Origin: Deltaproteobacteria bacterium
GTDB taxonomy: Bacteria; Myxococcota_A; Polyangia; DRWM01; JAAZOP01
Direction: 5' to 3'
NCBI GenBank assembly: GCA_016218815.1
Contig: JACRCX010000089.1
Location: 1 to 64,000 of the forward strand
DNA length: 64,000 bases
Part shown: positions 49,521-57,627 of the stretch, one piece after another
How the letters are laid out: the number at the start of each line of letters is the position of its first letter
Numbering within the stretch: position 1 is the first letter of the stretch
Notes under the pieces: generated by a model
What the model saw: only the letters and a program-made list of their open reading frames with translations
The model's database searches: none
What the model was told of the DNA's origin: nothing
Position numbers and translations under genes: made by a program

Positions 49521-52238
49521 ATGAATTCGGGCGCCGCGAGCCTCGGCACCAGCGGTCCGCCGGAGGGTTTCGGGCTCGCACGACGGGAGGTTGGGGTGCA
49601 TCCGTCCGGGTGGGTACGTGAAGAGGTCGAGCGCCGGGCGAAGCACCATCCCGTGGTGTGGGTGGAGGATCCGTATGCCCTCCTTCATGGGGACGACCTT
49701 CGTGGGCTGAAGACCGATCTCGAGAAGTCCGGGACCGTCCTCGCAGTCGTGAACAACGGTTTTCGGCTGCGGGAGTTCCTCGACGCGCTCGATCCGGACA
49801 AGGGGCAGCCCCGCTTCGTGCTGGTCGATCAGTCCTACACGCTCCGCGAGCCCCATCTTCTACCCAAGGACGCGAAGCCCGACGACCTCCGGCCGCTGGC
49901 CGCTCCCGACTGGCGGCCTCGGCTGTCGCAGGAGGCCCGTTTTCGGCCCACGGTTCGCGACTTCCTCGTGGCCGCGACCGACTTCGACGACTGGCCAGGC
50001 GCGGTCAACATCCACCCGTACCGGGAACTGGCCCGGGAGCACCCGGCCGGCTTCGCGCAAGCGTACGAGTCCTTCCGGCGCATGGGACGCACCGCGACGA
50101 GCGAGGACCTGGTCCTCATCGGCGCCAGCGCCCTGCTCGGCGCAGACCTGTTCAACCTCGGTGATCCGATCGCGGCGCTCGAGGTTGCGTTCCACCGCCC
50201 CGACGGCTGGAAGAAGGTAGAGGAGGTCTTCAACCCATCCGAGTGCGAGGTCGTGCGCACGCGCCTACGAGGACTGCCGCGTCCCTTGGGGGACCTGTTC
50301 GACGACCACCCGGAGACCGCACGGGCCGCCGTTGCCGGCATGGTCGTGCTAAAGCAGCATTTCCCTGACGATGCCGGTGTGCGTCTCGCCCGGTGCTCGC
50401 CGGCCTTCGAGTCGTTCCGGACCTTCGACGTGTCTGCGGGTGCGGGCGTTCCGCAGTGGTTCGTCACCGATGAGGTACCCGTCTTCGAGCAGCACTGCGA
50501 CAAGGCGTTTCTCGAGTACCTCCAGCGCGAACTCGAGTTGAAGGACGAGGAGCACGCGGCCCGGTTTGCGGAGGCGGAGAAGCTGTCCGACAAGCTCCGC
50601 GGCCTCGTGGCGTTCGAGGCCCGAATGCCTTCGACGCCGCCGGGAGGTTCCGATCAGGACTTCCGGGTCGAGCGTCTCGTGCCGGAATTCCGCAACGCCC
50701 GTGACGACCTGGCGCAAATCGTGGGCCGGCTGCGCATGCCGATCGAGAACCTGACGCTGGTCGCGACCAAGTCGCTTTCGGCGAGACGGATCCTCGACCT
50801 ATTCGCGGACGGTGGTCTCCACCGGACGGAGCTCCTGGCAGGGCTGCTGGACTCGCAAGTCTATCGCGTCGAAAACGCTGCGAGACGCCAGTGGGATGGG
50901 ATCCCGGGCTTCGCCGAGCGCTGGGCGACGGAGGTACGAGTCGCGCGAGACTTGATCGACCGGGCCGCCAGACTTCGGGACGCGCTCGACATGGCCTTCG
51001 GGCGGTTGCTGGAGGCGCGCTACCGCGAGGTGGTCCCCGGCGAGGTTCCTTCGGTCGAGTCGTACTACGAGAGCTTCGTCCTTCCGCGTCGTCGTCGGGC
51101 GGACGGCAAACTGGCGCGAGCCGTCCTGCTCGTGGTTGACGGCCTGCGATTCGACTTCTGGCGCGAAACGCTCCGGCCGGGGATCGCCCGGGAATACGAC
51201 GTGGAGGAGGCGCTGGGGCTGGCACTGCTCCCCTCGCAGACCAACGTCTCCAGGCGGTCCTTGTTCGCCGGCTGTTCGCCTCGCGCGACGCCCCGGGGCC
51301 CGGAAACGCGCCTGTTTGAGCTTCTCCTCGGGCGAGTCCACGGTGAACCGGTACCGCTGGAGGCGACGAACACGCGCCTCCCGGGGTTGGCCTTCGGCGC
51401 GCGCTCGTGCCGCCCGGCCAACGACCTGCGGATGGCGGTTTTCGACTTCCCGGACTCATTCGCGCACGAGACCGCCTGGGATCCCTACACGCTCCAGCAG
51501 GTGCAGGGACCGCTGGTGACGAACCTGCGGGCCTTCCTCGCCGAGGCCGGTCCGGAAGCGACCGTTTTCCTGACCGCCGATCACGGGCACCTGCTTCAGG
51601 CCCGCGGGGCTCCCGTCGAGGTGCCGGGGACTGCCGAGGTCGGCTATCGGTCGGCCCGGGTGGGCGCCAAGCTGCAGGGCGATGCGGCGGCGCGCGTGTT
51701 CCAGATCGAGGCGAGCGTGCTCGGCCACGATGGCGGTGGCTGGTTCGTGTTCCCGCGACCGGGGCATGCCCTGCGGGCTGCGCTGCCGTCGGGTCGCAAG
51801 TTCCGTCCGTTGGCGTCCAATCGGCACGGCGGAATCAGCCTCTTCGAGATGGTCGTGCCGTTCGTCCGCCTCAGCCACAAGGCGAAGCCGGCGGTGGTTT
51901 CGCTCGTGGCGTCCGTGCGCGAGGCGGCAACGGTGGGCGAACCCGTTGCGATCGAGGTGGCGGTGGCTGCGGATGGTCTTCTTTCCGCGCCGGTGGTTGT
52001 TTCCGCCGACCGGGAGGGGATGGCGCCGGTCGAGGTCCGGGACGCAGGCAGCACGCCGGTCCGCGCGCACCTGAGCTTCACGCCGACCGCCGCCGGCCGG
52101 CAGAAGATCCGCTTGACGGCACGACTTGGCGGCGAGCGCGTTGGCGGAACGACCGTGGAGGTCCAAGCGGTCCAGCCGAAGGTGGTGGAGGCGGACGCCG
52201 CCCGGGCGAAGCTCACCAAGCTGTTCGGAGAAGACTGA
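49521..52238 (+). CDS. pglZ: BREX protein PglZ (alkaline phosphatase-fold)
   Basis: 905 residues. PglZ is a core component of all BREX phage-defence systems. The phosphatase-fold metal marks are present: Leu-Val-Val-Asp-Gly-Leu-Arg-Phe-Asp-Phe near 536-545 and Thr-Ala-Asp-His-Gly-His-Leu near 684-690. The N-terminal half is helical and unassigned. The last ~130 residues form an Ig-like beta domain (Phe-Thr-Pro-Thr-Ala-Ala-Gly-Arg-Gln-Lys-Ile-Arg-Leu). The ATG lies inside a 7-bp inverted repeat (cccgaat 49510-49516, attcggg 49525-49531) that could mask the start. No strong ribosome binding site. First gene of the operon; overlaps brxL by one base (TGATG). Confidence 0.9.
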   Translation: MNSGAASLGTSGPPEGFGLARREVGVHPSGWVREEVERRAKHHPVVWVEDPYALLHGDDLRGLKTDLEKSGTVLAVVNNGFRLREFLDALDPDKGQPRFVLVDQSYTLREPHLLPKDAKPDDLRPLAAPDWRPRLSQEARFRPTVRDFLVAATDFDDWPGAVNIHPYRELAREHPAGFAQAYESFRRMGRTATSEDLVLIGASALLGADLFNLGDPIAALEVAFHRPDGWKKVEEVFNPSECEVVRTRLRGLPRPLGDLFDDHPETARAAVAGMVVLKQHFPDDAGVRLARCSPAFESFRTFDVSAGAGVPQWFVTDEVPVFEQHCDKAFLEYLQRELELKDEEHAARFAEAEKLSDKLRGLVAFEARMPSTPPGGSDQDFRVERLVPEFRNARDDLAQIVGRLRMPIENLTLVATKSLSARRILDLFADGGLHRTELLAGLLDSQVYRVENAARRQWDGIPGFAERWATEVRVARDLIDRAARLRDALDMAFGRLLEARYREVVPGEVPSVESYYESFVLPRRRRADGKLARAVLLVVDGLRFDFWRETLRPGIAREYDVEEALGLALLPSQTNVSRRSLFAGCSPRATPRGPETRLFELLLGRVHGEPVPLEATNTRLPGLAFGARSCRPANDLRMAVFDFPDSFAHETAWDPYTLQQVQGPLVTNLRAFLAEAGPEATVFLTADHGHLLQARGAPVEVPGTAEVGYRSARVGAKLQGDAAARVFQIEASVLGHDGGGWFVFPRPGHALRAALPSGRKFRPLASNRHGGISLFEMVVPFVRLSHKAKPAVVSLVASVREAATVGEPVAIEVAVAADGLLSAPVVVSADREGMAPVEVRDAGSTPVRAHLSFTPTAAGRQKIRLTARLGGERVGGTTVEVQAVQPKVVEADAARAKLTKLFGED

Positions 52239-54244
52239 TGCCGGCGGATTCCAAGGCCCACGAGGTGTTCGGCAGGCTCGTCGTGGAGAAGCGGCGAACG
52301 CGCTTGACGGACTTGAAGGAGTTTCCGCGGTATGTCATCGAGTACTTGATCAGCCAATTCTGTCCCGGCAAGGACTTCCCCGCGGAGATCGGCCGCGTGC
52401 GCAAGAAGCTGGCACAGAACTACGCCTCGCCCGCGGACGCTCCGAGGCTGCTTCACGAGCTCAAGCAGCGGCGGCGCCTTGACCTGATCGCTCGCGTCGA
52501 GGTTCGGCTCGAGACGTCGGAGGACAAGTACTGGGCCGCGATCGCGGCGATCAACCAGCACCACGTGCACGTCAGCGAGAACCTGGTCAACAAGTACCCC
52601 CGGCTCATGGGTGGCTTGTGGGGAATCGCGGAACTGGCGTACGACGAGGCGCAGGTCTGGAAGACGAAGATCACGCCGCTGGTGTTGTCCGACTTCACGC
52701 CCTTCCAGCACGGCCAGATCGACGTCGACGAGCTGCTCCGGCAGCGTGCCCGGTTCACGCGAGACGAGTGGCTGGACCTGCTTCTCAACACGATCGGGTT
52801 GAACCCCGCGGAGCTGACGCCGCGCCAGAAGCTGATTGCCATCCTGCGGCTGGCGCCGATGGCCGAGCGGATGGTGCATCTGATCGAGCTCGGCCCGCGC
52901 GAGACCGGCAAGAGCTACGGCTTCAAGAACCTGTCGTACTACTCGTACATGCTCTCCGGGGGGCGGGCGACGCCGGCCCAGCTCTTCGTCCACGGCGGGA
53001 CGGGCAAGCCCGGGCTCGTGGCGGAGTTCGACACGCTTGTTTTCGACGAGATCGCGCACACGGAATTCAAGGATCCTGCCGCCACGGTCTCGATCTTCAA
53101 GGACTACATGGAGTATGGCAACTTCAGCCTCGGCCGCTTCCAGGTGAAGGGCGAGGCGTCCATCGTGCTGATCGGCAACATCGATGTGCTGGGCGCCCAG
53201 CCGCACGAGAAGTACGAGCATCTTTTCGAGCCGCTGCCGGAGGATCTCGTCGACACCGCATTTCTGGAGCGCATCCACGGCTACCTGCCCGGTTGGGAGA
53301 TCTCCAAGCTGACGGAACAGAGCTTCGCCGAGGGCTGGGGATTCACCCTCGACTACTTCGCGGAGCTCCTTCACCGGCTCCGGTCATCGGTGCTCCCGGT
53401 CGACCCCGCCGCAAGCTACCGTCTGCACAACGCCAAGGGGCGCGACGTGGAGGCCGTGCACAAGGTCGTTCGGGGCCTCATGAAGCTGCTCCATCCCGAC
53501 GGGAACGCCTCGGCGAACGAGCTGGCCGAGTACGTCGCCCTGGCCGTCGAATGCCGGCAGCGGGTGAAGGACCAGCTTTCGGTGCTGGCGCCGGGCGAGT
53601 ACGCGGGCTACACGATCGAGTTCGAGATCGACGGCCGGCGAACCCCCGCGGCGCCCCCCGAACGGGCTCGGCACCGGGCGATTCGCCTGCCGCCGCGGCC
53701 TCAGGTGGGAGTTGTCGTGGGGCTCGCCGTCTCCGGTGACGGCGGCGGCACGATCCAGCTCATCGAGGTGGTCGTCCAGAAGGGTCACGGCGCGCTCAAC
53801 CGCCTGGGCTGGATGGGTCCCACGATGAAGGAGTCGGTCAAGGCCGCATACGAGTTCGTGTCCCACCGGCGCAAGGCCTTCGAGATCGTGTCCGAGTTCA
53901 AGGACGGCTACGACGTTTCGGTGCTGGCACTGCAAGGCGGCATCCGCAAGGACGGCCCTTCGGCTGGGTTGGCCTTTGCCGTCGGCATCGTCTCCGCGCT
54001 CGTCCAGCGTCCGGTTCGCCACGACGTGGCCGTCGTGGGGGAGATCACCCTGCGCGGCAGCGTGCTCCCCGTCGGCGGTGTCGCCCAGAAGATCGCGGCG
54101 GCGCAGCAGGCAGGCGCGAGAACCGTGCTGTTGCCGAAAGACAACGAGCGCGACGCAGCCGAGCTTCCCCGGAAGGTCACCGAGGGCCTCCGACTCGTGT
54201 TCGTCGAGAACGCGGAGGACGCCCTGAAGGAAGCCTTGGCATGA
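52238..54244 (+). CDS. brxL: BrxL, Lon-like AAA+ BREX protein
   Basis: 668 residues. The AAA+ core has Gly-Pro-Arg-Glu-Thr-Gly-Lys-Ser near 219-226, Leu-Val-Phe-Asp-Glu-Ile near 270 and Val-Leu-Ile-Gly-Asn-Ile-Asp (sensor 1) near 305. The C-terminal Lon-type domain has Lys-Asp-Gly-Pro-Ser-Ala-Gly near 572 and the lysine in Gly-Gly-Val-Ala-Gln-Lys 43 residues after the serine, the same spacing as Lon. BrxL forms DNA-binding rings needed for phage exclusion in type 1 BREX. Codon-level coupling to pglZ and to the next gene. Confidence 0.93.
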   Translation: MPADSKAHEVFGRLVVEKRRTRLTDLKEFPRYVIEYLISQFCPGKDFPAEIGRVRKKLAQNYASPADAPRLLHELKQRRRLDLIARVEVRLETSEDKYWAAIAAINQHHVHVSENLVNKYPRLMGGLWGIAELAYDEAQVWKTKITPLVLSDFTPFQHGQIDVDELLRQRARFTRDEWLDLLLNTIGLNPAELTPRQKLIAILRLAPMAERMVHLIELGPRETGKSYGFKNLSYYSYMLSGGRATPAQLFVHGGTGKPGLVAEFDTLVFDEIAHTEFKDPAATVSIFKDYMEYGNFSLGRFQVKGEASIVLIGNIDVLGAQPHEKYEHLFEPLPEDLVDTAFLERIHGYLPGWEISKLTEQSFAEGWGFTLDYFAELLHRLRSSVLPVDPAASYRLHNAKGRDVEAVHKVVRGLMKLLHPDGNASANELAEYVALAVECRQRVKDQLSVLAPGEYAGYTIEFEIDGRRTPAAPPERARHRAIRLPPRPQVGVVVGLAVSGDGGGTIQLIEVVVQKGHGALNRLGWMGPTMKESVKAAYEFVSHRRKAFEIVSEFKDGYDVSVLALQGGIRKDGPSAGLAFAVGIVSALVQRPVRHDVAVVGEITLRGSVLPVGGVAQKIAAAQQAGARTVLLPKDNERDAAELPRKVTEGLRLVFVENAEDALKEALA

Positions 54245-55203
54245 GCAAGGCGGTCACGCAGCGCTATCGGCGCACGTACTTCAACAACCCGTTGATCGAG
54301 GAGAGCCTGGCGTTCCTTCCCGCAGCCGTCCAGCATCCCACGACGGTCGACTTCCGAGCGTACCTCGCGGAGCGCCTGCCGCAGAGCAGTGCGGCGACGC
54401 GGCGGCGTTGCGGGGAGTACATCGCCCATCGCTTCTCCCAAGACGGCCGGATGAACCTCGAGCTGGCCCGCGCGCTGGGCCGCTTCGGCGACTCCCGCGT
54501 CGGCCGCGACATTCTCTTCTTCGAGCTGATCCTCGCCGCGCCGCTGCTCCTCGAGGTGGCCTCGCGCTGGCTTGCCGAGCTGGGTCCGGAAGGAGGAACG
54601 CGTGCCGGGCTGCTGGAGTTCCTCGTGCCGCGCGTCGGGGGCCGCAACACCGACCAGATCGCCACGGCGGCGGTCGTCGCCTTTCGTCGTTGCCGGAAGC
54701 TCGTGAGCCCGCGGCCGGCCCAGTACATTCCCGTCCGTGCGAGTCCGCCGCTGGAAGTGTTCCTGTACGTGCTCGCGCGCCTGTTCCCCGAACGCACGAT
54801 GGCCCGGGTCGACGTCTTCGCGGGGATGCCGGAGGTGCGGGCGATGCTGTGGCGTCGGGACGCCCTCCGCGGGTTGCTGGATCAAGCGTGGCGCGCGGGG
54901 CATGTCAGCGCCACTTCGGAGCTGGATCAGTACCACCAGTTCACGCTCGCTGCCGCGGGCCCCGAACGAATGGAGCGGCTGTTGGAGGGGCCGGTTGTCG
55001 ATGCGACGGAGGCTCGTGACGGCGAGCCCGCGGGGTACAGGAGGTCCGTCCCTGCGCGTCCCGCCGGAGGAATCGACGACCGGCCGGCCGGGCGTGCCGG
55101 GCTGAAGCGCCGGGAGACGGCAACACCCAGGCCACGGAGCAAGGCCAAACGGCGCGGGCGCGGGGCGGCCGGGCAGCTCCTGCTGCGAGCGAAGGGGGAA
55201 TAG
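54241..55203 (+). CDS. BrxA-like protein (tentative)
   Basis: 320 residues. Starts inside the brxL stop (ATGA). The N-terminal ~250 residues are helical: a short Arg-Tyr-Arg-Arg-Thr-Tyr lead, a helix with Ser-Ser-Ala-Ala-Thr-Arg-Arg-Arg near 45, and Ile-Leu-Phe-Phe-Glu-Leu-Ile-Leu near 95. The order of these parts recalls BrxA (DUF1819, NusB-like), but the sequence match is weak and the protein is longer. The last ~70 residues are basic and disordered (Arg/Lys/Gly/Pro-rich), as if to bind DNA or RNA. Confidence 0.65.
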   Translation: MSKAVTQRYRRTYFNNPLIEESLAFLPAAVQHPTTVDFRAYLAERLPQSSAATRRRCGEYIAHRFSQDGRMNLELARALGRFGDSRVGRDILFFELILAAPLLLEVASRWLAELGPEGGTRAGLLEFLVPRVGGRNTDQIATAAVVAFRRCRKLVSPRPAQYIPVRASPPLEVFLYVLARLFPERTMARVDVFAGMPEVRAMLWRRDALRGLLDQAWRAGHVSATSELDQYHQFTLAAAGPERMERLLEGPVVDATEARDGEPAGYRRSVPARPAGGIDDRPAGRAGLKRRETATPRPRSKAKRRGRGAAGQLLLRAKGE

Positions 55204-55209
55204 TCGGTC

Positions 55210-55800
55210 ATGGACGTGTCCGTGCCACGGCTGCCGGCGGGGGAGATCCTCAAACAACTGGCGGAGCTGTTCGCGCTCCCGGCCAGCGACCGGCACGTGT
55301 ACTGCGTCTTCGGGCCGTACCCCGCACTTCGGCCGTTCCAGCGGAAGCTGCGCGAGCAGGTGGAGCTTGGCAACCTCAACCGGCGAGGCACGGTCGAGTA
55401 CGTTTCGGTCAATCGCGCCCTGGTCCGGCAGCTCAAGGATGCCGGGACGTATGACCGGGCGGTGCGCCTGGCCGACGACCGCCGGGATGACGAACTCCGG
55501 CGGCTGGTGTCGGCCGCGTTTCGAGAGCTGGTCACGCGGCGGATCGAGCCCGACTCTGTCGCCGGCCTGGTGCTGGCCGACTTCGAGCTGCTGTACGCGC
55601 ACGAGCTCGGCGAGCATGACGTTTCGTTGGCGCGCCAGGTGGCGATCAACGGCAAGCGGGTGTGCCTGGTGGTTCCCGGGACGATGCGGGACAGCCGGCT
55701 GTGGATCTTCGACGAGGACCAGGAATCGCGCCGGCAGTTTCCCGAGGCGCTGGTCTTCAGGAACTCCGGATGGGTGTTCGAGCTGGCGGAGGAGGGGTGA
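55210..55800 (+). CDS. BrxB-like protein (tentative)
   Basis: 196 residues. The alpha/beta pattern follows BrxB (DUF1788): Tyr-Cys-Val-Phe-Gly-Pro-Tyr near 36, Val-Glu-Tyr-Val-Ser-Val-Asn-Arg near 65, Gly-Leu-Val-Leu-Ala-Asp-Phe-Glu-Leu near 118, and Val-Cys-Leu-Val-Val-Pro-Gly-Thr-Met-Arg-Asp near 150, the place of the Phe-Tyr-Pro-Gly-x-Tyr motif. Key residues differ, so the tie is by fold and position. It starts six bases after the BrxA-like gene and ends two bases before the ATPase. Confidence 0.6.
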   Translation: MDVSVPRLPAGEILKQLAELFALPASDRHVYCVFGPYPALRPFQRKLREQVELGNLNRRGTVEYVSVNRALVRQLKDAGTYDRAVRLADDRRDDELRRLVSAAFRELVTRRIEPDSVAGLVLADFELLYAHELGEHDVSLARQVAINGKRVCLVVPGTMRDSRLWIFDEDQESRRQFPEALVFRNSGWVFELAEEG

Positions 55801-55802
55801 AC

Positions 55803-57044
55803 ATGCTCAGGTCCCTGGCGCTTCGGGACTTCAAGTCGTTCCAGAACGGGGAGCCCGTCGAGCTCGCGCCCTTCACGGTCCTCTTCGGCCCCAACGCCGC
55901 CGGGAAGAGCAACTTCATCGATGCCGTCCAGCTCCTGTCCCGCCTCGCCTCGGAGAAGACGCTCGCCGAGGCGTTCGGGCCGCCGATCCGCGGCCGGGCG
56001 ATCGAGGCGTTCCGGTTCGAGGCCGAGGGACTGGCCGGCCTGATGGGGAGGGAGAAGGCCGCGCTGGAGCTGGATGCGAGGATCGACACCGGGAAGGAGA
56101 CCATCCAGTACCGGGCCGAGGTTGCCGTCGAGCCCGCGAGAGGTACGCTGGGACTGGCGAACGAGTACCTCGCGGCCCTGGGGAAGACCGGCGAGCCGAA
56201 GGGCAACCCGGTCATCGAGCTCGTCGAGCGACACCTGCACGTGCGCCGGAAGGGGAAGGCGGCCCGGCCGTACAAGCTCGAGATCGGTCAGCCGTTCACC
56301 GTCCTCTCCGACCGTCGCTTCTCCGGGGCCGGCTACCAGGTCCTGGAGCGTTGCCGGCAGGAGTTGTCGTCCTGGCGATGCTATTACCTGGACCCGCGCA
56401 TCTCGATGCGCAGCGTGCAAGCGCCGCAGGATGTCGGCGACATCGGTCCGCTGGGCGAGCACGTCGCGCCGTTCCTCCACCGGCTCAAGAACTCGCAGGA
56501 AGGGCGGCTGTACGACGCCGTCCGCCGGACCGTCCGGACGATTGTGCCTTCGATCGAGGACATCCAGGTCGAGCTCAACCCGAAACGCGGCGAGATCGAG
56601 CTGCAGATCCACCAGGGGGGAGCCGCGTACTCGTCGCGCGTCGTTTCCGAGGGGACCTTGCGGGTGCTCGCGCTGGCCTGCGTCGCCGTGAACCCCTGGG
56701 GTGGATCGCTCGTGGCGTTCGAGGAGCCGGAGAACGGGGTTCACCCGCGCCGCATCGAGCTCATCGCCAAGCTCCTGGCGTCGATGGCGTTCGAGGAGCA
56801 ACGCCAGGTCATCGTCGCCACCCACTCCCCCCTGTTCTGCGGGGAGGCCCTGCGGATGATGCGCGAGAAGCCCGAGCTCGTGCGGATGTTCAACGTCGTC
56901 CGGGAAGGCGGGAGTTCGCGACTGGTTCCGTTTCTCCCGACGGGCCCGCTGTTCGACGATCCCGAGGTTCGCCAGGCGCTCACGTCCGGCACCGAGGACG
57001 GGATCTTCGAGGCGGCGATGCTGCGGGGGCTCCTTGATGGGTAG
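55803..57044 (+). CDS. AAA ATPase of OLD/PARIS type
   Basis: 413 residues. ABC-like ATPase: Walker A Gly-Pro-Asn-Ala-Ala-Gly-Lys-Ser at 29-36, Ser-Glu-Gly-Thr-Leu-Arg signature near 283, Walker B Leu-Val-Ala-Phe-Glu-Glu-Pro-Glu-Asn-Gly-Val-His near 303 and a switch histidine in Ala-Thr-His-Ser-Pro near 340. There is no coiled coil hinge and no fused nuclease. Such ATPases pair with a TOPRIM partner in PARIS and related defence systems, and the next gene is just that. The ATG follows GGAGGGG that overlaps the preceding gene's end. Overlaps the next gene by eight bases. Confidence 0.88.
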   Translation: MLRSLALRDFKSFQNGEPVELAPFTVLFGPNAAGKSNFIDAVQLLSRLASEKTLAEAFGPPIRGRAIEAFRFEAEGLAGLMGREKAALELDARIDTGKETIQYRAEVAVEPARGTLGLANEYLAALGKTGEPKGNPVIELVERHLHVRRKGKAARPYKLEIGQPFTVLSDRRFSGAGYQVLERCRQELSSWRCYYLDPRISMRSVQAPQDVGDIGPLGEHVAPFLHRLKNSQEGRLYDAVRRTVRTIVPSIEDIQVELNPKRGEIELQIHQGGAAYSSRVVSEGTLRVLALACVAVNPWGGSLVAFEEPENGVHPRRIELIAKLLASMAFEEQRQVIVATHSPLFCGEALRMMREKPELVRMFNVVREGGSSRLVPFLPTGPLFDDPEVRQALTSGTEDGIFEAAMLRGLLDG

Positions 57045-57627
57045 CGCCAGCACCTGCGTCGAGGTGTTCTGCGAGGATGTGGCGCACGAGCGGTTTCTCG
57101 ACACCCTCGTACGCAGGTTGGGGGCCGAGGAGGGCATCGGCATCGTGTCGCGCCTGCGCTGTGCTCGCGGCGGGCACGGCCGCGTCCTCGAGGAACTGAC
57201 GGCTTTCCTCCGGGCGTCGCAGACCAGCCCTGAGCTCCTGGTGGTGGCGATCGACGCCAACTGCAACAGGTGGAACCCCGCGCGCCGGGCGATCGAGGAC
57301 GTGATCGATCGGTCGCGCTTCCCCCGGCACGTGGTGGCGTGCCCGGATCCGCACATCGAGCGCTGGCTGTTGGCCGACCCGACCTCGCTCCACCGTGTTC
57401 TCGGCGCGAAGGCCAACCCGGGACGGCGGAAGTGCGCCCGGGACCACTACAAGAACGTGCTGCGGCGGGCGCTGAACGCCGCGGGCCATCGCGTCACCCT
57501 GGACGGGGCCGAGTTCGCCGCGGAGATCGTAGCCTCCATGGACCTGTTCCGGGCCGGGAAGGCCGAGCCCTCGCTCGGCCACTGCATCGATGACCTGCGG
57601 CAGACCTTGAGGGAGGCGGCGCGATGA
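57037..57627 (+). CDS. TOPRIM-like nuclease (DUF4276-like) partner of the ATPase
   Basis: 196 residues. TOPRIM-type acidic marks: Val-Phe-Cys-Glu-Asp near 8-12, Val-Val-Ala-Ile-Asp-Ala-Asn near 66-72 and Cys-Pro-Asp-Pro-His-Ile-Glu-Arg-Trp-Leu-Leu-Ala-Asp near 102-114, a motif typical of DUF4276/RloB-like proteins. TTG at 57034 is a possible earlier start. In paired systems the ATPase holds this type of subunit and frees it on infection, where it cuts tRNA or DNA. Overlaps both neighbours (eight bases before, ATGA after), so it is locked into the operon. Confidence 0.8.
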   Translation: MGSASTCVEVFCEDVAHERFLDTLVRRLGAEEGIGIVSRLRCARGGHGRVLEELTAFLRASQTSPELLVVAIDANCNRWNPARRAIEDVIDRSRFPRHVVACPDPHIERWLLADPTSLHRVLGAKANPGRRKCARDHYKNVLRRALNAAGHRVTLDGAEFAAEIVASMDLFRAGKAEPSLGHCIDDLRQTLREAAR

